Assembly: GCF_900112335.1 (NCBI RefSeq)
Contig: NZ_FOLG01000001.1
Location: 62,001-126,000 of the forward strand
Direction: 5' to 3'
Length of the DNA stretch: 64,000 nt
Source of the DNA: Tropicimonas isoalkanivorans
GTDB taxonomy: Bacteria > Pseudomonadota > Alphaproteobacteria > Rhodobacterales > Rhodobacteraceae
The position numbers and the translations under genes were made by a program. Below, one piece after another: positions 17,186 through 26,630 of this stretch (the first letter of the stretch is position 1; each line of letters opens with the position of its first letter). The notes below the pieces were generated by a model. The model did not search any database. It saw only the letters and a list, made by a program, of their open reading frames with translations, and was not told where the DNA came from.

Positions 17186-17908
17186 ATGTCGGACGAGCGC
17201 GGGAATGACAAGCTTTCAATACTATCAGCGTCCAGGATGACCGCACTCACCTCCCAGTTTCCCATGATTGCGACGGTCGAGGCGTACTGGGACGCGCTGC
17301 GCGGCGACCGGCAGATCCCACCGCGCTCGGAAGTCGATCCGCGCGGGCTGGGCAATTCCCTGCCCTGCTGCTTCATCCTTGAACGGCTCGCTCCCGGTGT
17401 CGCCCGGTTCCGGCTGTCGGGAACCCATCTCAATGACATCCTGGGCATGGAGGTGCGCGGCATGCCATTGACCGCGCTGTTCCTGCCCGAGTCCCGCAGC
17501 CAAGTCAGTACGGCGCTGGAACGGGTGTTCGACCTGCCGGGACGGGCACATCTGTCGCTCGCCGGGGACAGGGGGATCGGCAAACCGCCGATGGATGCCG
17601 CCTTGTTGCTCCTGCCGCTGATGAGCGATCTCGGAGAGGTCACGCGTGTCCTCGGCTGCCTGCCGACGTTGGGCCCGGTCGGACGAACGCCCCGGCGCTT
17701 CGAGGTTCGGCAAAGCCGGATCACCCCCCTGACCTCGGCGCGTACGCCAGCGACCCAAGGGTACGGATGGCCGGACCGCAATGACCGGGACTCCGAGCAT
17801 TTGACGAACGAAATGGCCGAGCCCGCGGCGGGCTACGCGCCGGGACCGAAGCCTCAATCGAGCGGCGGCAAGCCGTACCTCTACCTGGTTTCGTCGAAGG
17901 ACGATTAG
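17186..17908 (+). CDS. PAS_5-type PAS-domain protein of unknown function
   Basis: 240 residues from the ATG at 17186 (GAAAGG site; an in-frame TTG lies just before). Residues about 25-165 match the alphaproteobacterial PAS_5 (PF07310-like) pattern: VEAYWDALRGDRQIPPRSEVDPRGL, CCFILERLAPGVARFRLSGTHLNDILGMEVRGMPLTALF. The last 75 residues are Pro/Gly-rich and look disordered. Proteins of this type are common in Rhodobacterales and Rhizobiales and some affect polar or cell-cycle processes, but none is well defined. A CtrA-like motif precedes it. Confidence 0.75.
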   Translation: MSDERGNDKLSILSASRMTALTSQFPMIATVEAYWDALRGDRQIPPRSEVDPRGLGNSLPCCFILERLAPGVARFRLSGTHLNDILGMEVRGMPLTALFLPESRSQVSTALERVFDLPGRAHLSLAGDRGIGKPPMDAALLLLPLMSDLGEVTRVLGCLPTLGPVGRTPRRFEVRQSRITPLTSARTPATQGYGWPDRNDRDSEHLTNEMAEPAAGYAPGPKPQSSGGKPYLYLVSSKDD

Positions 17909-17956
17909 GAAATCGACTGATCTTCCGCCGCGACTCGGCAAAAGATCCAAGGTTAT

Positions 17957-17990
17957 AAAAAGGTTGAGCGGGGGTATTAACCCGCCGCTC
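17957..17990 (-). terminator. terminator at the 3' end of the DAHP synthase gene
   Basis: On the minus strand GAGCGG-CGGGTTAATACC-CCCGCTC forms an imperfect stem over the stop codon (17966-17990), followed by AACCTTTTTATAACC. Confidence 0.65.
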
Positions 17991-19344
17991 TAGCTTCCTC
18001 GTGACGTCTCGATAGCTGTTCCGCAACCAGAAAGGCCAGTTCCAGCGATTGACTGGCGTTGAGACGCGGATCGCAGGCGGTGTGGTAGCGGTCGCTCAGG
18101 TCCTCTTCCGTCACGTCGCGGACGCCGCCCGTGCATTCGGTCACGTCCTTGCCCGTCATCTCGAAGTGAACGCCCCCCGGCACCGTGCCCGCCTCGCGGT
18201 GGACGGCAAAGAACTCATGGACCTCCGACAGCACCCGTTCGAATGGGCGGGTCTTGTACCCGGTGGCGGACTTGATCGTGTTGCCGTGCATCGCGTCGCA
18301 CACCCACACCACCTCCGCACCCTCCTCGCGCACCGTCTCAATCAGACGCGGCAGGTGCTCCGTCACGCGGCCGGCGCCGAACCGGGTGATCAGGGTCAGG
18401 CGGCCGGGCTCGTTATGCGGGTTGAGCCGGGACATGAGCGCCTTGAGATCCTCGGCTTGCATCGAGGGACCGCACTTCAACCCGATCGGGTTGACGACGC
18501 CCCGGCAGAACTCGACATGCGCACCATCGGGCTGGCGGGTCCGGTCGCCGATCCAGAGCATGTGTCCGGAGCCGGCGATGGTCTGCCCGGTGGTGGAATC
18601 CACCCGCGTCAGAGCTTCCTCGTATTCCAGAAGCAACGCTTCATGGGAGGTGTAGAAATCCACGATGTTCATCGTGGACATGCGGTCGGAACTGATGCCG
18701 GCCGCCGACATGAAATCGAGCGCATCCGAAATCCGGTTGGACAGGGCGCGATACCGTTCGGCCTTGTCCGCCTCGGCGAAGCCGCTGGTCCAGGCGTGGA
18801 CACGGTGGATATCGGCGAAACCGCCGGTGGAGAAGGCGCGCAACAGGTTCAGCGACGCCGCGGCCTGGGTATAGGCCCGCAGCATGTTCTCGGGATTCGG
18901 CTGCCGGGCCTCGGGCGTGAAGTCCAAATCGTTGATGATGTCGCCGCGATAGCTCGGCAGCTCAAGACCGTCCTTGGTTTCCGTCGGCGCAGACCGGGGC
19001 TTGGCGAACTGCCCGGCCATTCGCCCGACCTTCACCACGGGCACCTTGGCGCCGTAGGTCAGCACGATCGCCATCTGCAGCAGGACCTTGAAGGTTTCAC
19101 GGATTGTGTCGGCCGAGAACTCCGCGAAACTCTCCGCGCAGTCGCCGCCTTGCAGCAGGAAAGCCTCCCCACGCGCCGCGCGGGCAAGCTCCGACTTCAG
19201 CCGTCGCGCCTCGCCCGCGAACACCAGGGGCGGATACTTGGCAAGCCGCTTTTCGGCCGCGCGCAGCGCGTCGGTATCGGGATAATCGGGCATCTGAACT
19301 CGCGGCTTTGCGCGCCAGTCCGATTTGTTCCAGACCCCTGTCAT
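17977..19344 (-). CDS. aroG: class II 3-deoxy-7-phosphoheptulonate (DAHP) synthase
   Basis: 455 residues, the plant/Mycobacterium-type class II enzyme that condenses phosphoenolpyruvate and erythrose 4-phosphate in the first step of aromatic amino acid synthesis. Recognised by [19 protein letters not shown] at the start, [12 protein letters not shown] (about 80), SYRGDIIN, the [12 protein letters not shown] metal/substrate segment (about 120) and CDAMHGNT near residue 345. GGAGGACGAC precedes the ATG. It is a single gene divergent from the GlxA regulator. Confidence 0.97.
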   Translation of the reverse strand: MTGVWNKSDWRAKPRVQMPDYPDTDALRAAEKRLAKYPPLVFAGEARRLKSELARAARGEAFLLQGGDCAESFAEFSADTIRETFKVLLQMAIVLTYGAKVPVVKVGRMAGQFAKPRSAPTETKDGLELPSYRGDIINDLDFTPEARQPNPENMLRAYTQAAASLNLLRAFSTGGFADIHRVHAWTSGFAEADKAERYRALSNRISDALDFMSAAGISSDRMSTMNIVDFYTSHEALLLEYEEALTRVDSTTGQTIAGSGHMLWIGDRTRQPDGAHVEFCRGVVNPIGLKCGPSMQAEDLKALMSRLNPHNEPGRLTLITRFGAGRVTEHLPRLIETVREEGAEVVWVCDAMHGNTIKSATGYKTRPFERVLSEVHEFFAVHREAGTVPGGVHFEMTGKDVTECTGGVRDVTEEDLSDRYHTACDPRLNASQSLELAFLVAEQLSRRHEEARAAG

Positions 19345-19512
19345 GTCGTCCTCCGGCGTGTGGGCGGTAGAGATCGGGGGTGTATATCTGCCGCGACCGG
19401 ATATGGGAACGGGAAATTTTCAGGCACCCGGCTTGGGGTTCGCGCAATCTTTTGTCAGACCAAGGCTTCCGGCCGGCGCGCAGGCCCCGTGCATCCGCCG
19501 GCCGACCGGCCC

Positions 19513-19540
19513 GGGCGGGCATCGAATTCAGCGCCCGCCC
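19513..19540. other. stem-loop in the aroG-glxA divergent region
   Basis: GGGCGGGC (19513-19520) pairs with GCCCGCCC (19533-19540) around a twelve-base loop. It lies 169 bases before aroG and 58 before the regulator gene, so it could act in the leader of either transcript. Confidence 0.35.
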
Positions 19541-19597
19541 CTTGCAGCCGTCGTCAATTCCGGTTTTCGATAGTCGGATCACAGGTATGAGGCCCGT

Positions 19598-20614
19598 ATG
19601 GACGCCAGCGACAGCCGCCCAGCCCCTCTCGTCGACGTTGCCGTAGAAAACGACCGGCCGCGGCGCTTCGTCTTCGTGCTGTTGGACCAGTTCACCTTGC
19701 TGTCGTTTGCCTGTGCCATAGAACCATTGCGGATTGCCAACCGCGTTACGGGCAAAACCCTCTATTCCTGGATCCTCGCCGGCGAGGGCGGGGAGCGTGT
19801 GTCTTGCTCGAACGGCGCGACGTTTCTGCTGGATACCGACCTCAGGGAAATGAGCCGCGACGATACCGTTCTGGTCTGCGGCGGGCTTGACATGCAGCGC
19901 ACCACGACGCGCGCGCTGATGAACTGGTTGCGACGGGAGGCGCGCCGTGGCGCCACGGTCGGCGGACTTTGCACCGCAGGCTACGCCTTGGCCAAGGCGG
20001 GCCTGTTGGACGGCAAGAAAGCAACGATCCACTGGGAGAACCAGGACAGCTTCTCCGAAGAATTCGAAGGCGTGACGCTGACCAAGTCGGTTTTTTCAGT
20101 CGACGGCAATCGGATCACCGCCGCCGGTGGCACCGCCTCTGTCGACCTGATGCTGAAGCTCATCGCAGACGATCATGGCGACGAACTCGCCGGCGCGGTT
20201 GCCGACCAGCTCATCCACTCCTCAATCCGTACCGACCAAGACACCCAGCGGATGTCGATCCCGACCCGGATCGGGGTGCGTCACCCGAAACTGGGCCAAG
20301 TGATCCAGATCATGGAGGAAAATCTGGAGGAGCCGATCAGCCCGGCCCAACTGGCGAAGGAGGTGTCACTCTCCACCCGGCAATTGGAGCGCCTGTTCCG
20401 GCGGTACCTCAACAGGAGCCCGAAGCGGTACTACATGGAACTGCGCCTGCAGAAGGCGCGGAACCTCCTCATGCAGACGGACATGAGCGTCATCAATATC
20501 GCCCTCGCCTGCGGTTTCACCTCGCCCAGCCACTTTTCCAAGTGTTACCGGGCCCACTACCAGACCACGCCATACCGGGAACGGGGCACCCAGGCGCGCA
20601 AGACGACGGATTGA
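19598..20614 (+). CDS. GlxA-type AraC-family regulator (DJ-1/PfpI-like domain plus HTH)
   Basis: 338 residues. Residues about 20-190 form the DJ-1/PfpI-like sensor domain (FVFVLLDQFTLLSFACAIEPLRIANR, VGGLCTAGYALAKAGLLDGKKATIHWE); residues about 235-330 hold the two AraC helix-turn-helix motifs (ISPAQLAKEVSLSTRQLERLFRRYL and MSVINIALACGFTSPSHFSKCYRAHY). Related regulators in Pseudomonas (GbdR, CdhR) sense betaine or carnitine, but the ligand here is unknown. Start at 19598 is supported by ATGAGG just before it. No obvious target operon is adjacent except the divergent aroG and downstream transporter. Confidence 0.88.
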   Translation: MDASDSRPAPLVDVAVENDRPRRFVFVLLDQFTLLSFACAIEPLRIANRVTGKTLYSWILAGEGGERVSCSNGATFLLDTDLREMSRDDTVLVCGGLDMQRTTTRALMNWLRREARRGATVGGLCTAGYALAKAGLLDGKKATIHWENQDSFSEEFEGVTLTKSVFSVDGNRITAAGGTASVDLMLKLIADDHGDELAGAVADQLIHSSIRTDQDTQRMSIPTRIGVRHPKLGQVIQIMEENLEEPISPAQLAKEVSLSTRQLERLFRRYLNRSPKRYYMELRLQKARNLLMQTDMSVINIALACGFTSPSHFSKCYRAHYQTTPYRERGTQARKTTD

Positions 20615-20631
20615 GGCCAGCGCCGCCCGAG

Positions 20632-21021
20632 TTATCCGGCGTAATCTAAAAGCTCTTCCATTCGCGCGCGTCCGAGCATCACCAGGCAGGATTCGATGGC
20701 GATCCCGGTGCCGCTTCCGCCGCCATAGGTGCTGCCGACGTAATCGCAATGTGCCTTGCGGTAGGCCTCCCAGGCGGCTTGACTGTTGTGTAGCGCCGGT
20801 ACGGCCGCGGTCCGCCCCGTGATCTCGTCCAGCTCCTCGGCCGACTTCATGGCGAAGCTGAGCGCGCTTTCAATAGCCGTGTCAACGGCTTGCAGCGTGG
20901 CGTGAACGCAATTCCCAATCTCGATCTGCGAGCCTCCGGGGCATTCCATATCCGGTCCGGCAAACGCTGCCGGGATGTTCAAGGACCCCAGGGTCACGAC
21001 GACATACGCCAAAGCTCTCAT
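20632..21021 (-). CDS. secreted LprI-like (DUF1311) protein
   Basis: 129 residues from the ATG at 21021 (GGAGACGAAAAG site); longer in-frame extensions read antisense through the next gene. A signal peptide (RALAYVVVTLGSLNIPAAFA) is followed by the lysozyme-inhibitor LprI-type domain with four cysteines (CPGG, GNCVHA, HCDYVGS, ESCLVML) and the QAAWEAYRKAHCDY motif near residue 85. Family members are periplasmic and some inhibit lysozyme. It converges on the GlxA regulator gene. Confidence 0.85.
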   Translation of the reverse strand: MRALAYVVVTLGSLNIPAAFAGPDMECPGGSQIEIGNCVHATLQAVDTAIESALSFAMKSAEELDEITGRTAAVPALHNSQAAWEAYRKAHCDYVGSTYGGGSGTGIAIESCLVMLGRARMEELLDYAG

Positions 21022-21126
21022 CTTTTCGTCTCCACGGCCTGTCCTGCACCGAGCAGGTATCATCGCGACCATAGCAGATAGGAGCACACAGGAAGACCCG
21101 GAGCCGCTACGTTCCATTTTCCATCC

Positions 21127-21156
21127 ATGAAATGCGGGTGTGCCGGCACTTTTCAT
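21127..21156. promoter_or_regulatory. nested dyads upstream of the solute-binding protein gene
   Basis: ATGAAA (21127-21132) and TTTCAT (21151-21156) enclose the perfect ten-base palindrome GTGCCGGCAC (21140-21149), 61 bases before the ATG at 21217. Candidate operator. Confidence 0.35.
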
Positions 21157-21216
21157 TTCCACGATTGCCCCATAACGTGACGCCCGATCTTGCGATCCAA
21201 CTGGGAGTTTTAAAAA

Positions 21217-22395
21217 ATGAAGAAACTGTTGCTGGCGAGTGCCGCCACGCTTCTCGCCACCGCCGCCACGGCCGAGGACATCAAGCTCGGGGTTCTCCTC
21301 GGCTTCACCGGGCCGATCGAATCCATGGCCGTCAATATGGGCGCCGGTGCCGAAATGGCGATTTCCGAAGTCAACGAAAGCGGTGCGCTGCTCGACGGGT
21401 CCACAGTGACCGCGGTCCGCGGTGACTCGACTTGCATCGACGCCGCCGCGGCAACCGCCGCCGCCGAGCGTCTGATTACCTCCGACGGGGTGAAGGGCAT
21501 CGTGGGCGCTGCCTGCTCCGGAGTCACCGGCGCCGTTCTGCAGAACGTCGCACGCCCCAACGGCATGGTCATGATCTCGCCATCGGCCACCTCGCCGGCG
21601 CTGACGACGGCCGAAGACGATGGCCTGTTCTTCCGTACCCCGCCGTCGGACGCCCGCCAGGGCGAGATCATGGCGGAGATCCTGATGGAACAGGGCGTCG
21701 AGTCTGTAGCGCTGACCTATACAAACAACGACTACGGCAAGGGCCTCGCGGACAGCTTCCAGAAGGCCTACGAAGATATGGGCGGCACGGTGACGATCAC
21801 CGCAGCCCACGAAGACGACAAGGCCGACTATTCGGCCGAAGTCGGCGCGCTGGCTTCCGCAGGCGGTGACCGCCTTGTCGTCGCGGGTTATGCGGACCGT
21901 GGCGGTTCGGGAATCGTCCGCGCGGCGCTCGACACCGGCGCGTTCGACACCTTCCACTTCCCCGATGGGATGGTCTCCGACGGCACCATCGGCTCTTTCG
22001 GCGACGAAGTGGACGGTTCCACCGGCCAGCTTCCCGGCTCGGACAGCCCGGGCGCCGAGACGTTCGCCGAAGTGGTCGGCGATGCGTTCGACCCGACCTC
22101 GATCTTTGCTGGTGAAAGCTATGACGCGGCGGCGTTGATCATGCTCGCCATGCAGGCGGCCGGGTCGTCGGACCCACAGGTCTACAAGGACAAGGTGATG
22201 GACGTCGCTAACGGACCGGGTGAGGAGATCATGCCGGGCGAGTTGGCCAAGGGTCTGGAAATCCTCGCGGAGGGTGGCGACATCGACTACGTCGGCGCGA
22301 CCGCGGTCGAGTTCATCGGCGGCGGCGAATCGGCGGGCAACTTCCGCGAGGTTGTCGTTGAAGGCGGACAATTCCAGACCGTCGGCTACCGGTGA
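21217..22395 (+). CDS. branched-chain amino acid-type ABC transporter substrate-binding protein
   Basis: 392 residues. A Sec signal peptide (KKLLLASAATLLATAATA) is followed by the Leu/Ile/Val-binding-protein fold: DIKLGVLLGFTGPIESMAVNM, the AACSGVTGAVLQNVA hinge segment, SPSATSPALTTAEDDGLFFR and VALTYTNNDYGKGLADSF. It delivers its ligand to the LivHMGF-like complex encoded just downstream. True ligand could be an amino acid, amide or urea-like compound; the sequence alone does not decide. A perfect stem-loop after the stop suggests differential expression. Confidence 0.93.
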   Translation: MKKLLLASAATLLATAATAEDIKLGVLLGFTGPIESMAVNMGAGAEMAISEVNESGALLDGSTVTAVRGDSTCIDAAAATAAAERLITSDGVKGIVGAACSGVTGAVLQNVARPNGMVMISPSATSPALTTAEDDGLFFRTPPSDARQGEIMAEILMEQGVESVALTYTNNDYGKGLADSFQKAYEDMGGTVTITAAHEDDKADYSAEVGALASAGGDRLVVAGYADRGGSGIVRAALDTGAFDTFHFPDGMVSDGTIGSFGDEVDGSTGQLPGSDSPGAETFAEVVGDAFDPTSIFAGESYDAAALIMLAMQAAGSSDPQVYKDKVMDVANGPGEEIMPGELAKGLEILAEGGDIDYVGATAVEFIGGGESAGNFREVVVEGGQFQTVGYR

Positions 22396-22447
22396 TCGCC
22401 GCCAACCGGACGGTTCTCTTGCCGTCAGGGCATTGTTGACGTAACGA

Positions 22448-22490
22448 CAGACGGCCCGGGTGCTTTCACGGGCCGTCTGCTTGTCTTAAG
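22448..22490 (+). terminator. stem-loop between binding-protein gene and livG
   Basis: Perfect 11-bp stem CAGACGGCCCG/CGGGCCGTCTG (22448-22458 with 22469-22479), ten-base loop, then CTTGTCTT. Likely partial terminator that lets the binding protein be made in excess. Confidence 0.75.
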
Positions 22491-22517
22491 ACCACGCGCC
22501 ATAGCCAGGGATCGCGC

Positions 22518-23309
22518 ATGATACGGGTCGAGAACCTTCATAAGCACTTCGGCGGCTTCCGCGCCTGCGATGGCGCGTCGATCGAAATCGCCGAAGGCTC
22601 CATTACCGGGCTGATCGGGCCGAACGGCGCGGGCAAGTCGACACTCTTCAACGTGATTGCAGGCGTGCTGCCGCCAACGGCCGGCACGGTCTACATGGGC
22701 GGCGAGGACATTACCGGCCTGCCGCCGCACGAGTTATTCCATAAGGGGTTGCTCCGCACCTTCCAGATCGCGCACGAGTTCGCCTCAATGACGGTGCGCG
22801 AAAATCTGATGATGGTGCCGGGCGGCCAGTCTGGGGAAACGCTCTGGAATACCTGGTTCCGCCGCGGGCAGATTGCCACCGAGGAGGCCGCTCTGCGCCG
22901 CAAGGCCGACGAGGTCCTTCAGTTCCTCACCATCGACCACCTGGCGGACGAGAAAGCCGGCAACCTGTCTGGCGGGCAGAAAAAGTTGCTGGAACTTGGC
23001 CGCACGATGATGGTGGACGCTAAGGTCGTCTTTCTCGACGAGGTGGGCGCGGGCGTGAACCGAACCTTGCTGCGCACCATTGGCGACGCGATCCTGCGGC
23101 TCAACAAGGAGCGTGGCTACACGTTCTGCCTGATCGAGCACGACATGGATTTCATCGCCCGCCTCTGCGATCCGGTGATCTGTATGGCCGAAGGCAAGGT
23201 GCTGGCCGTCGGCAAGGCGCAGGAGATCATGCAGGATGACCGGGTGATCGAAGCCTACCTAGGCACCGGGCTCAAGAGCCGCACGAAGGCGGAGGCGCCA
23301 GCGGGATGA
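22518..23309 (+). CDS. livG: branched-chain amino acid-type ABC transporter ATPase LivG
   Basis: 263 residues with Walker A GPNGAGKSTLFNVIAG (about 35), signature LSGGQKKLLELGRTMM (about 155) and Walker B VVFLDEVGAGVN. The Q-loop region LLRTFQIAHEFASMTVRENLMM is typical of LivG. Energises the importer together with LivF. Second gene of the binding protein-livG-livF-livH-livM cluster, 122 bases after the first gene. Confidence 0.93.
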   Translation: MIRVENLHKHFGGFRACDGASIEIAEGSITGLIGPNGAGKSTLFNVIAGVLPPTAGTVYMGGEDITGLPPHELFHKGLLRTFQIAHEFASMTVRENLMMVPGGQSGETLWNTWFRRGQIATEEAALRRKADEVLQFLTIDHLADEKAGNLSGGQKKLLELGRTMMVDAKVVFLDEVGAGVNRTLLRTIGDAILRLNKERGYTFCLIEHDMDFIARLCDPVICMAEGKVLAVGKAQEIMQDDRVIEAYLGTGLKSRTKAEAPAG

Positions 23310-23438
23310 AGACTGTATTCCAAGCTACTGCCAGATGGCCGTTATTCCCAAATGCGCCCCGCAGTCGGCGCGTGACGCAGACGGCACCCCAATTCAAGGG
23401 CGAATGGATCGCCCTGCCCTCGAGCGAATGAGACGGCC

Positions 23439-24155
23439 ATGAGCGACCCATTTCTCATCGGCGACCGCATGTCGGGCGGCTACGGCCAGGGGCCCAATAT
23501 CCTGCACGGCTGCACCCTCGCCGTGGAAAAGGGGCAGATCGCGGTCATCGTGGGGCCGAACGGTGCTGGCAAATCTACCGCGATGAAGGCCGTCTTCGGC
23601 ATGATGGACGTGCGCGAAGGGGCCGTTCGGCTCGACGGCGAAGACATCACCGCGCTCTCCCCACAGGACCGGGTGGCCAAGGGGATGGCCTTCGTGCCGC
23701 AGACCAACAACATCTTCACCTCGATGACCGTCGAGGAAAACCTGGAGATGGGCGCTTTCCTTCGGGAAGACGACATTTCCGGCACGATGGGACAGGTCTA
23801 CGACCTCTTCCCGATCCTGAAGGACAAACGCCGTCAGGCCGCCGGCGAGCTTTCCGGCGGGCAGCGCCAACAGGTCGCCGTCGGGCGGGCGCTGATGACC
23901 CAGCCCACCGTGCTGATGCTGGACGAGCCCACGGCGGGCGTTTCGCCAATCGTGATGGATGAACTCTTCGACCGTATCATCGAAGTCGCCCGCACCGGAA
24001 TCTCGATCCTCATGGTGGAGCAGAACGCACGACAGGCCCTTGAAATCGCCGATAAAGGCTACGTTCTCGTCCAAGGCCGAAATGCCCATACCGGGAGCGG
24101 GCGGGAGCTTCTGGAAAATCCGGAGGTCCGCCGGACCTTCCTCGGGGGGACCTGA
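23439..24155 (+). CDS. livF: branched-chain amino acid-type ABC transporter ATPase LivF
   Basis: 238 residues with Walker A GPNGAGKSTAMKAVFG, signature LSGGQRQQVAVGRALM and Walker B VLMLDEPTAGVSP; the FVPQTNNIFTSMTVEENLEMG segment marks LivF. It forms the ATPase heterodimer with LivG. A 129-base gap without a gene or clear stem-loop separates it from livG. Confidence 0.93.
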   Translation: MSDPFLIGDRMSGGYGQGPNILHGCTLAVEKGQIAVIVGPNGAGKSTAMKAVFGMMDVREGAVRLDGEDITALSPQDRVAKGMAFVPQTNNIFTSMTVEENLEMGAFLREDDISGTMGQVYDLFPILKDKRRQAAGELSGGQRQQVAVGRALMTQPTVLMLDEPTAGVSPIVMDELFDRIIEVARTGISILMVEQNARQALEIADKGYVLVQGRNAHTGSGRELLENPEVRRTFLGGT

Positions 24156-24208
24156 TGCGCATGTCTCCGTCTTCCCACCGCAAAGCGGCCCCACGAGCTG
24201 GCAGGTAG

Positions 24209-25225
24209 ATGCAAATGGACTTCCTCAACGCCCTCGTCGTTCTCGCAAACTTCGTCCTGATCCCGGCCGTCTCCTACGGCAGTCAGTTGGCGCTTGGGGC
24301 GCTCGGGGTGACGCTGGTCTATGGCATCCTGCGGTTCTCGAACTTCGCCCACGGCGATACGATGGCCTTTGGAGCGATGGTGACGATCCTCTTCACCTGG
24401 GCGTTCCAGGCGTTCGGTCTCTCCATTGCGCCCCTGCCCACGGCGCTCCTCGCCCTGCCCTTCGGCATCGCCGTCACCGCCGGGATGATGCTCCTCACCG
24501 ACCGCTGGGTCTATCAGTTCTACCGCCGCCACAAGGCCAAGCCGATCATTCTCGTCATGGTCTCGCTCGGCGTGATGTTCATCCTCAACGGGGTCGTTCG
24601 AGTCATCATCGGACCGGGCGAGCAGCGCTTCAACGACGGTGCACGATTCATCATAAGCGCGGGCGATTTCAAGAAGATGACGGGTCTTTCTGAGGGACTT
24701 GCCTTCCGCTCCTCGCAAGGTCTGACGATCGTCGTCACGCTCATCTCGGTGGCGGTGCTCTTCTGGTTCCTGAACCGGACGCGGACCGGCAAGTCCATGC
24801 GGGCCTATTCCGACAACGAAGATCTGGCCCTGCTCTCCGGGATCAATCCCGAAAAGGTGGTGCGGGTCACCTGGATCATCGCCGCGATCCTCGCCACCAC
24901 GGCGGGCGTGCTTTATGGGCTCGACAAGGCATTTAAGCCGTTCACCTACTTCCAATTGCTTCTGCCGGTCTTTGCCGCGGCCATCGTTGGCGGCCTGGGC
25001 AACCCATTGGGGGCCATCGCGGGCGGCTACATCATCGCGTTTTCCGAGGTGACGTTGACCTATGCCTGGAAGAAGGTCGCAACCTACATGTTGCCCGACA
25101 GCCTCGCGCCTGACGGTCTCGCGCAGCTTCTGTCGACCGACTACAAGTACGCCGTCTCATTCACGATCCTTGTTATCGTGTTGATTTTCAAACCTTACGG
25201 GCTGTTCCGGGGGAAAGCGGTATGA
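24209..25225 (+). CDS. livH: branched-chain amino acid-type ABC transporter permease LivH
   Basis: 338 residues with eight or nine hydrophobic helices and the LivH opening ALGVTLVYGILRFSNFAHGDTMAFGAMV (about residues 28-55). The coupling helix region RAYSDNEDLALLSGINPEKVVRVTWIIAA is present near residue 195. A second ATG lies at 24215. Its last codons overlap the livM start by four bases (ATGA), so the two permease genes are translationally coupled. Confidence 0.93.
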   Translation: MQMDFLNALVVLANFVLIPAVSYGSQLALGALGVTLVYGILRFSNFAHGDTMAFGAMVTILFTWAFQAFGLSIAPLPTALLALPFGIAVTAGMMLLTDRWVYQFYRRHKAKPIILVMVSLGVMFILNGVVRVIIGPGEQRFNDGARFIISAGDFKKMTGLSEGLAFRSSQGLTIVVTLISVAVLFWFLNRTRTGKSMRAYSDNEDLALLSGINPEKVVRVTWIIAAILATTAGVLYGLDKAFKPFTYFQLLLPVFAAAIVGGLGNPLGAIAGGYIIAFSEVTLTYAWKKVATYMLPDSLAPDGLAQLLSTDYKYAVSFTILVIVLIFKPYGLFRGKAV

Positions 25226-26517
25226 ACAGGAACGCTCTGCTCTTCGGGTTCGTCGCCCTCCTCTACATCATCACCGGTTTCGTGCAGAGCTGGAACACGG
25301 CGCTTGCGATCTTCAACATGGGCTTGATCTCCGCGATCATGGCGCTCGGCGTGAACATCCAGTGGGGATATGCGGGGCTGTTCAACGTCGGCATCATGGG
25401 CTTCGTCGCTCTCGGCGGGCTGGCGACCGTGCTGGTATCGATGCCTCCCGTGGCGGAAGCCTGGGCGGCCGGCGGACTCCGCATGCTGGGGGCCCTCGCC
25501 CTCGGTGCGGCGACCATTACTGCCGGCGTGGTCGCGTACAAACGCCTGCCCTTGGGGCGCGTCAGAAGCCTTGGCGTGATCGCGATTTTCGTCGTTGGCT
25601 TCGTGCTTTACCGGGTACTCTTCGACCCCGCGCGCGATGCGATCGAGGCCATCAATCCGGCCTCCACAGGCTATCTCGGCGGGATGAACCTCACGATTCT
25701 GCTGGCATGGCCGATCGGCGGTTTGATCGCCGCAGGGGCGGCATGGCTGATCGGCAAGACGGCGCTCGGGTTGCGGTCGGACTACCTTGCCATCGCGACG
25801 CTCGGGATCGCGGAGATCGTCATCGCGGTGCTGAAGAACGAGGACTGGCTGGCGCGTGGCGTCAAGAACGTCGTCGGTCTGCCGCGCCCGGTTCCCTACG
25901 AGGTGGACCTGCAGCAAAGCACCGATTTCGTCGCTCGCGCCACCTGGCTTGGGTTTGATCCGGCCACCGCCTCCTCCCTCTGGGTCAAACTCCTGTACGC
26001 CGGGCTGTTCGCCGCCGTCCTCCTGGCGCTGATCTGGCTGTCTCAACTGGCTTTGAATTCTCCCTGGGGCCGCATGATGCGGGCCATCCGTGACAACGAG
26101 GTCGCGGCGGAGGCCATGGGAAAGAACGTCACGCGTCGGCATCTGCAGATTTTTGTGATCGGTTCTGCCATCTGCGGCATGGCAGGCGCGATGATGACGA
26201 CGCTTGACGGGCAGCTCACACCGGGGACGTATCAGCCGCTCCGTTTCACCTTCCTGATCTGGGTGATGGTGATCGTCGGCGGCTCGGGGAACAACTGGGG
26301 GTCCGTCCTGGGCGGTTTTCTCATCTGGTGGCTCTGGATCCAGGTTGAGCCGATCGGCGGCGCGATCATGAGCCTCATCACCTACCCGATGCCGGACGGA
26401 TCGGGACTCAAGGCACACCTGCTGGATTCTGTGCAGCATATCAGGCTGTTGACGATGGGCGTTGTGTTGCTTCTGGTCCTACGCTTCAGCCCGCGCGGAT
26501 TGATCCCGGAGCGGTGA
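25222..26517 (+). CDS. livM: branched-chain amino acid-type ABC transporter permease LivM
   Basis: 431 residues, hydrophobic throughout, with the LivM features GVNIQWGYAGLFNVGIMGFVALGG (about 34-57), SDYLAIATLGIAEIVIAVLKNE and the coupling stretch MRAIRDNEVAAEAMGKNVTRRHLQIFVIG. About 100 residues longer than enteric LivM through an insertion around residues 75-155. Last gene of the transporter operon; a small CGCGCG-CTGAA-CGCGCG stem lies 52 bases after it. Confidence 0.93.
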   Translation: MNRNALLFGFVALLYIITGFVQSWNTALAIFNMGLISAIMALGVNIQWGYAGLFNVGIMGFVALGGLATVLVSMPPVAEAWAAGGLRMLGALALGAATITAGVVAYKRLPLGRVRSLGVIAIFVVGFVLYRVLFDPARDAIEAINPASTGYLGGMNLTILLAWPIGGLIAAGAAWLIGKTALGLRSDYLAIATLGIAEIVIAVLKNEDWLARGVKNVVGLPRPVPYEVDLQQSTDFVARATWLGFDPATASSLWVKLLYAGLFAAVLLALIWLSQLALNSPWGRMMRAIRDNEVAAEAMGKNVTRRHLQIFVIGSAICGMAGAMMTTLDGQLTPGTYQPLRFTFLIWVMVIVGGSGNNWGSVLGGFLIWWLWIQVEPIGGAIMSLITYPMPDGSGLKAHLLDSVQHIRLLTMGVVLLLVLRFSPRGLIPER

Positions 26518-26568
26518 ACTCCCGCCCGTCGCAGCGTGTATCGACGACGCTCCGCCAACGGGCCAAAC

Positions 26569-26585
26569 CGCGCGCTGAACGCGCG
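26569..26585. terminator. short GC stem between convergent livM and M32 peptidase genes
   Basis: CGCGCG-CTGAA-CGCGCG, no T-run. Weak terminator candidate in a 113-base gap. Confidence 0.35.
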
Positions 26586-26630
26586 ACAGAGATTTTCGGC
26601 CGAAGACTGGTGCAGCAGGCGTTCCGGCGG

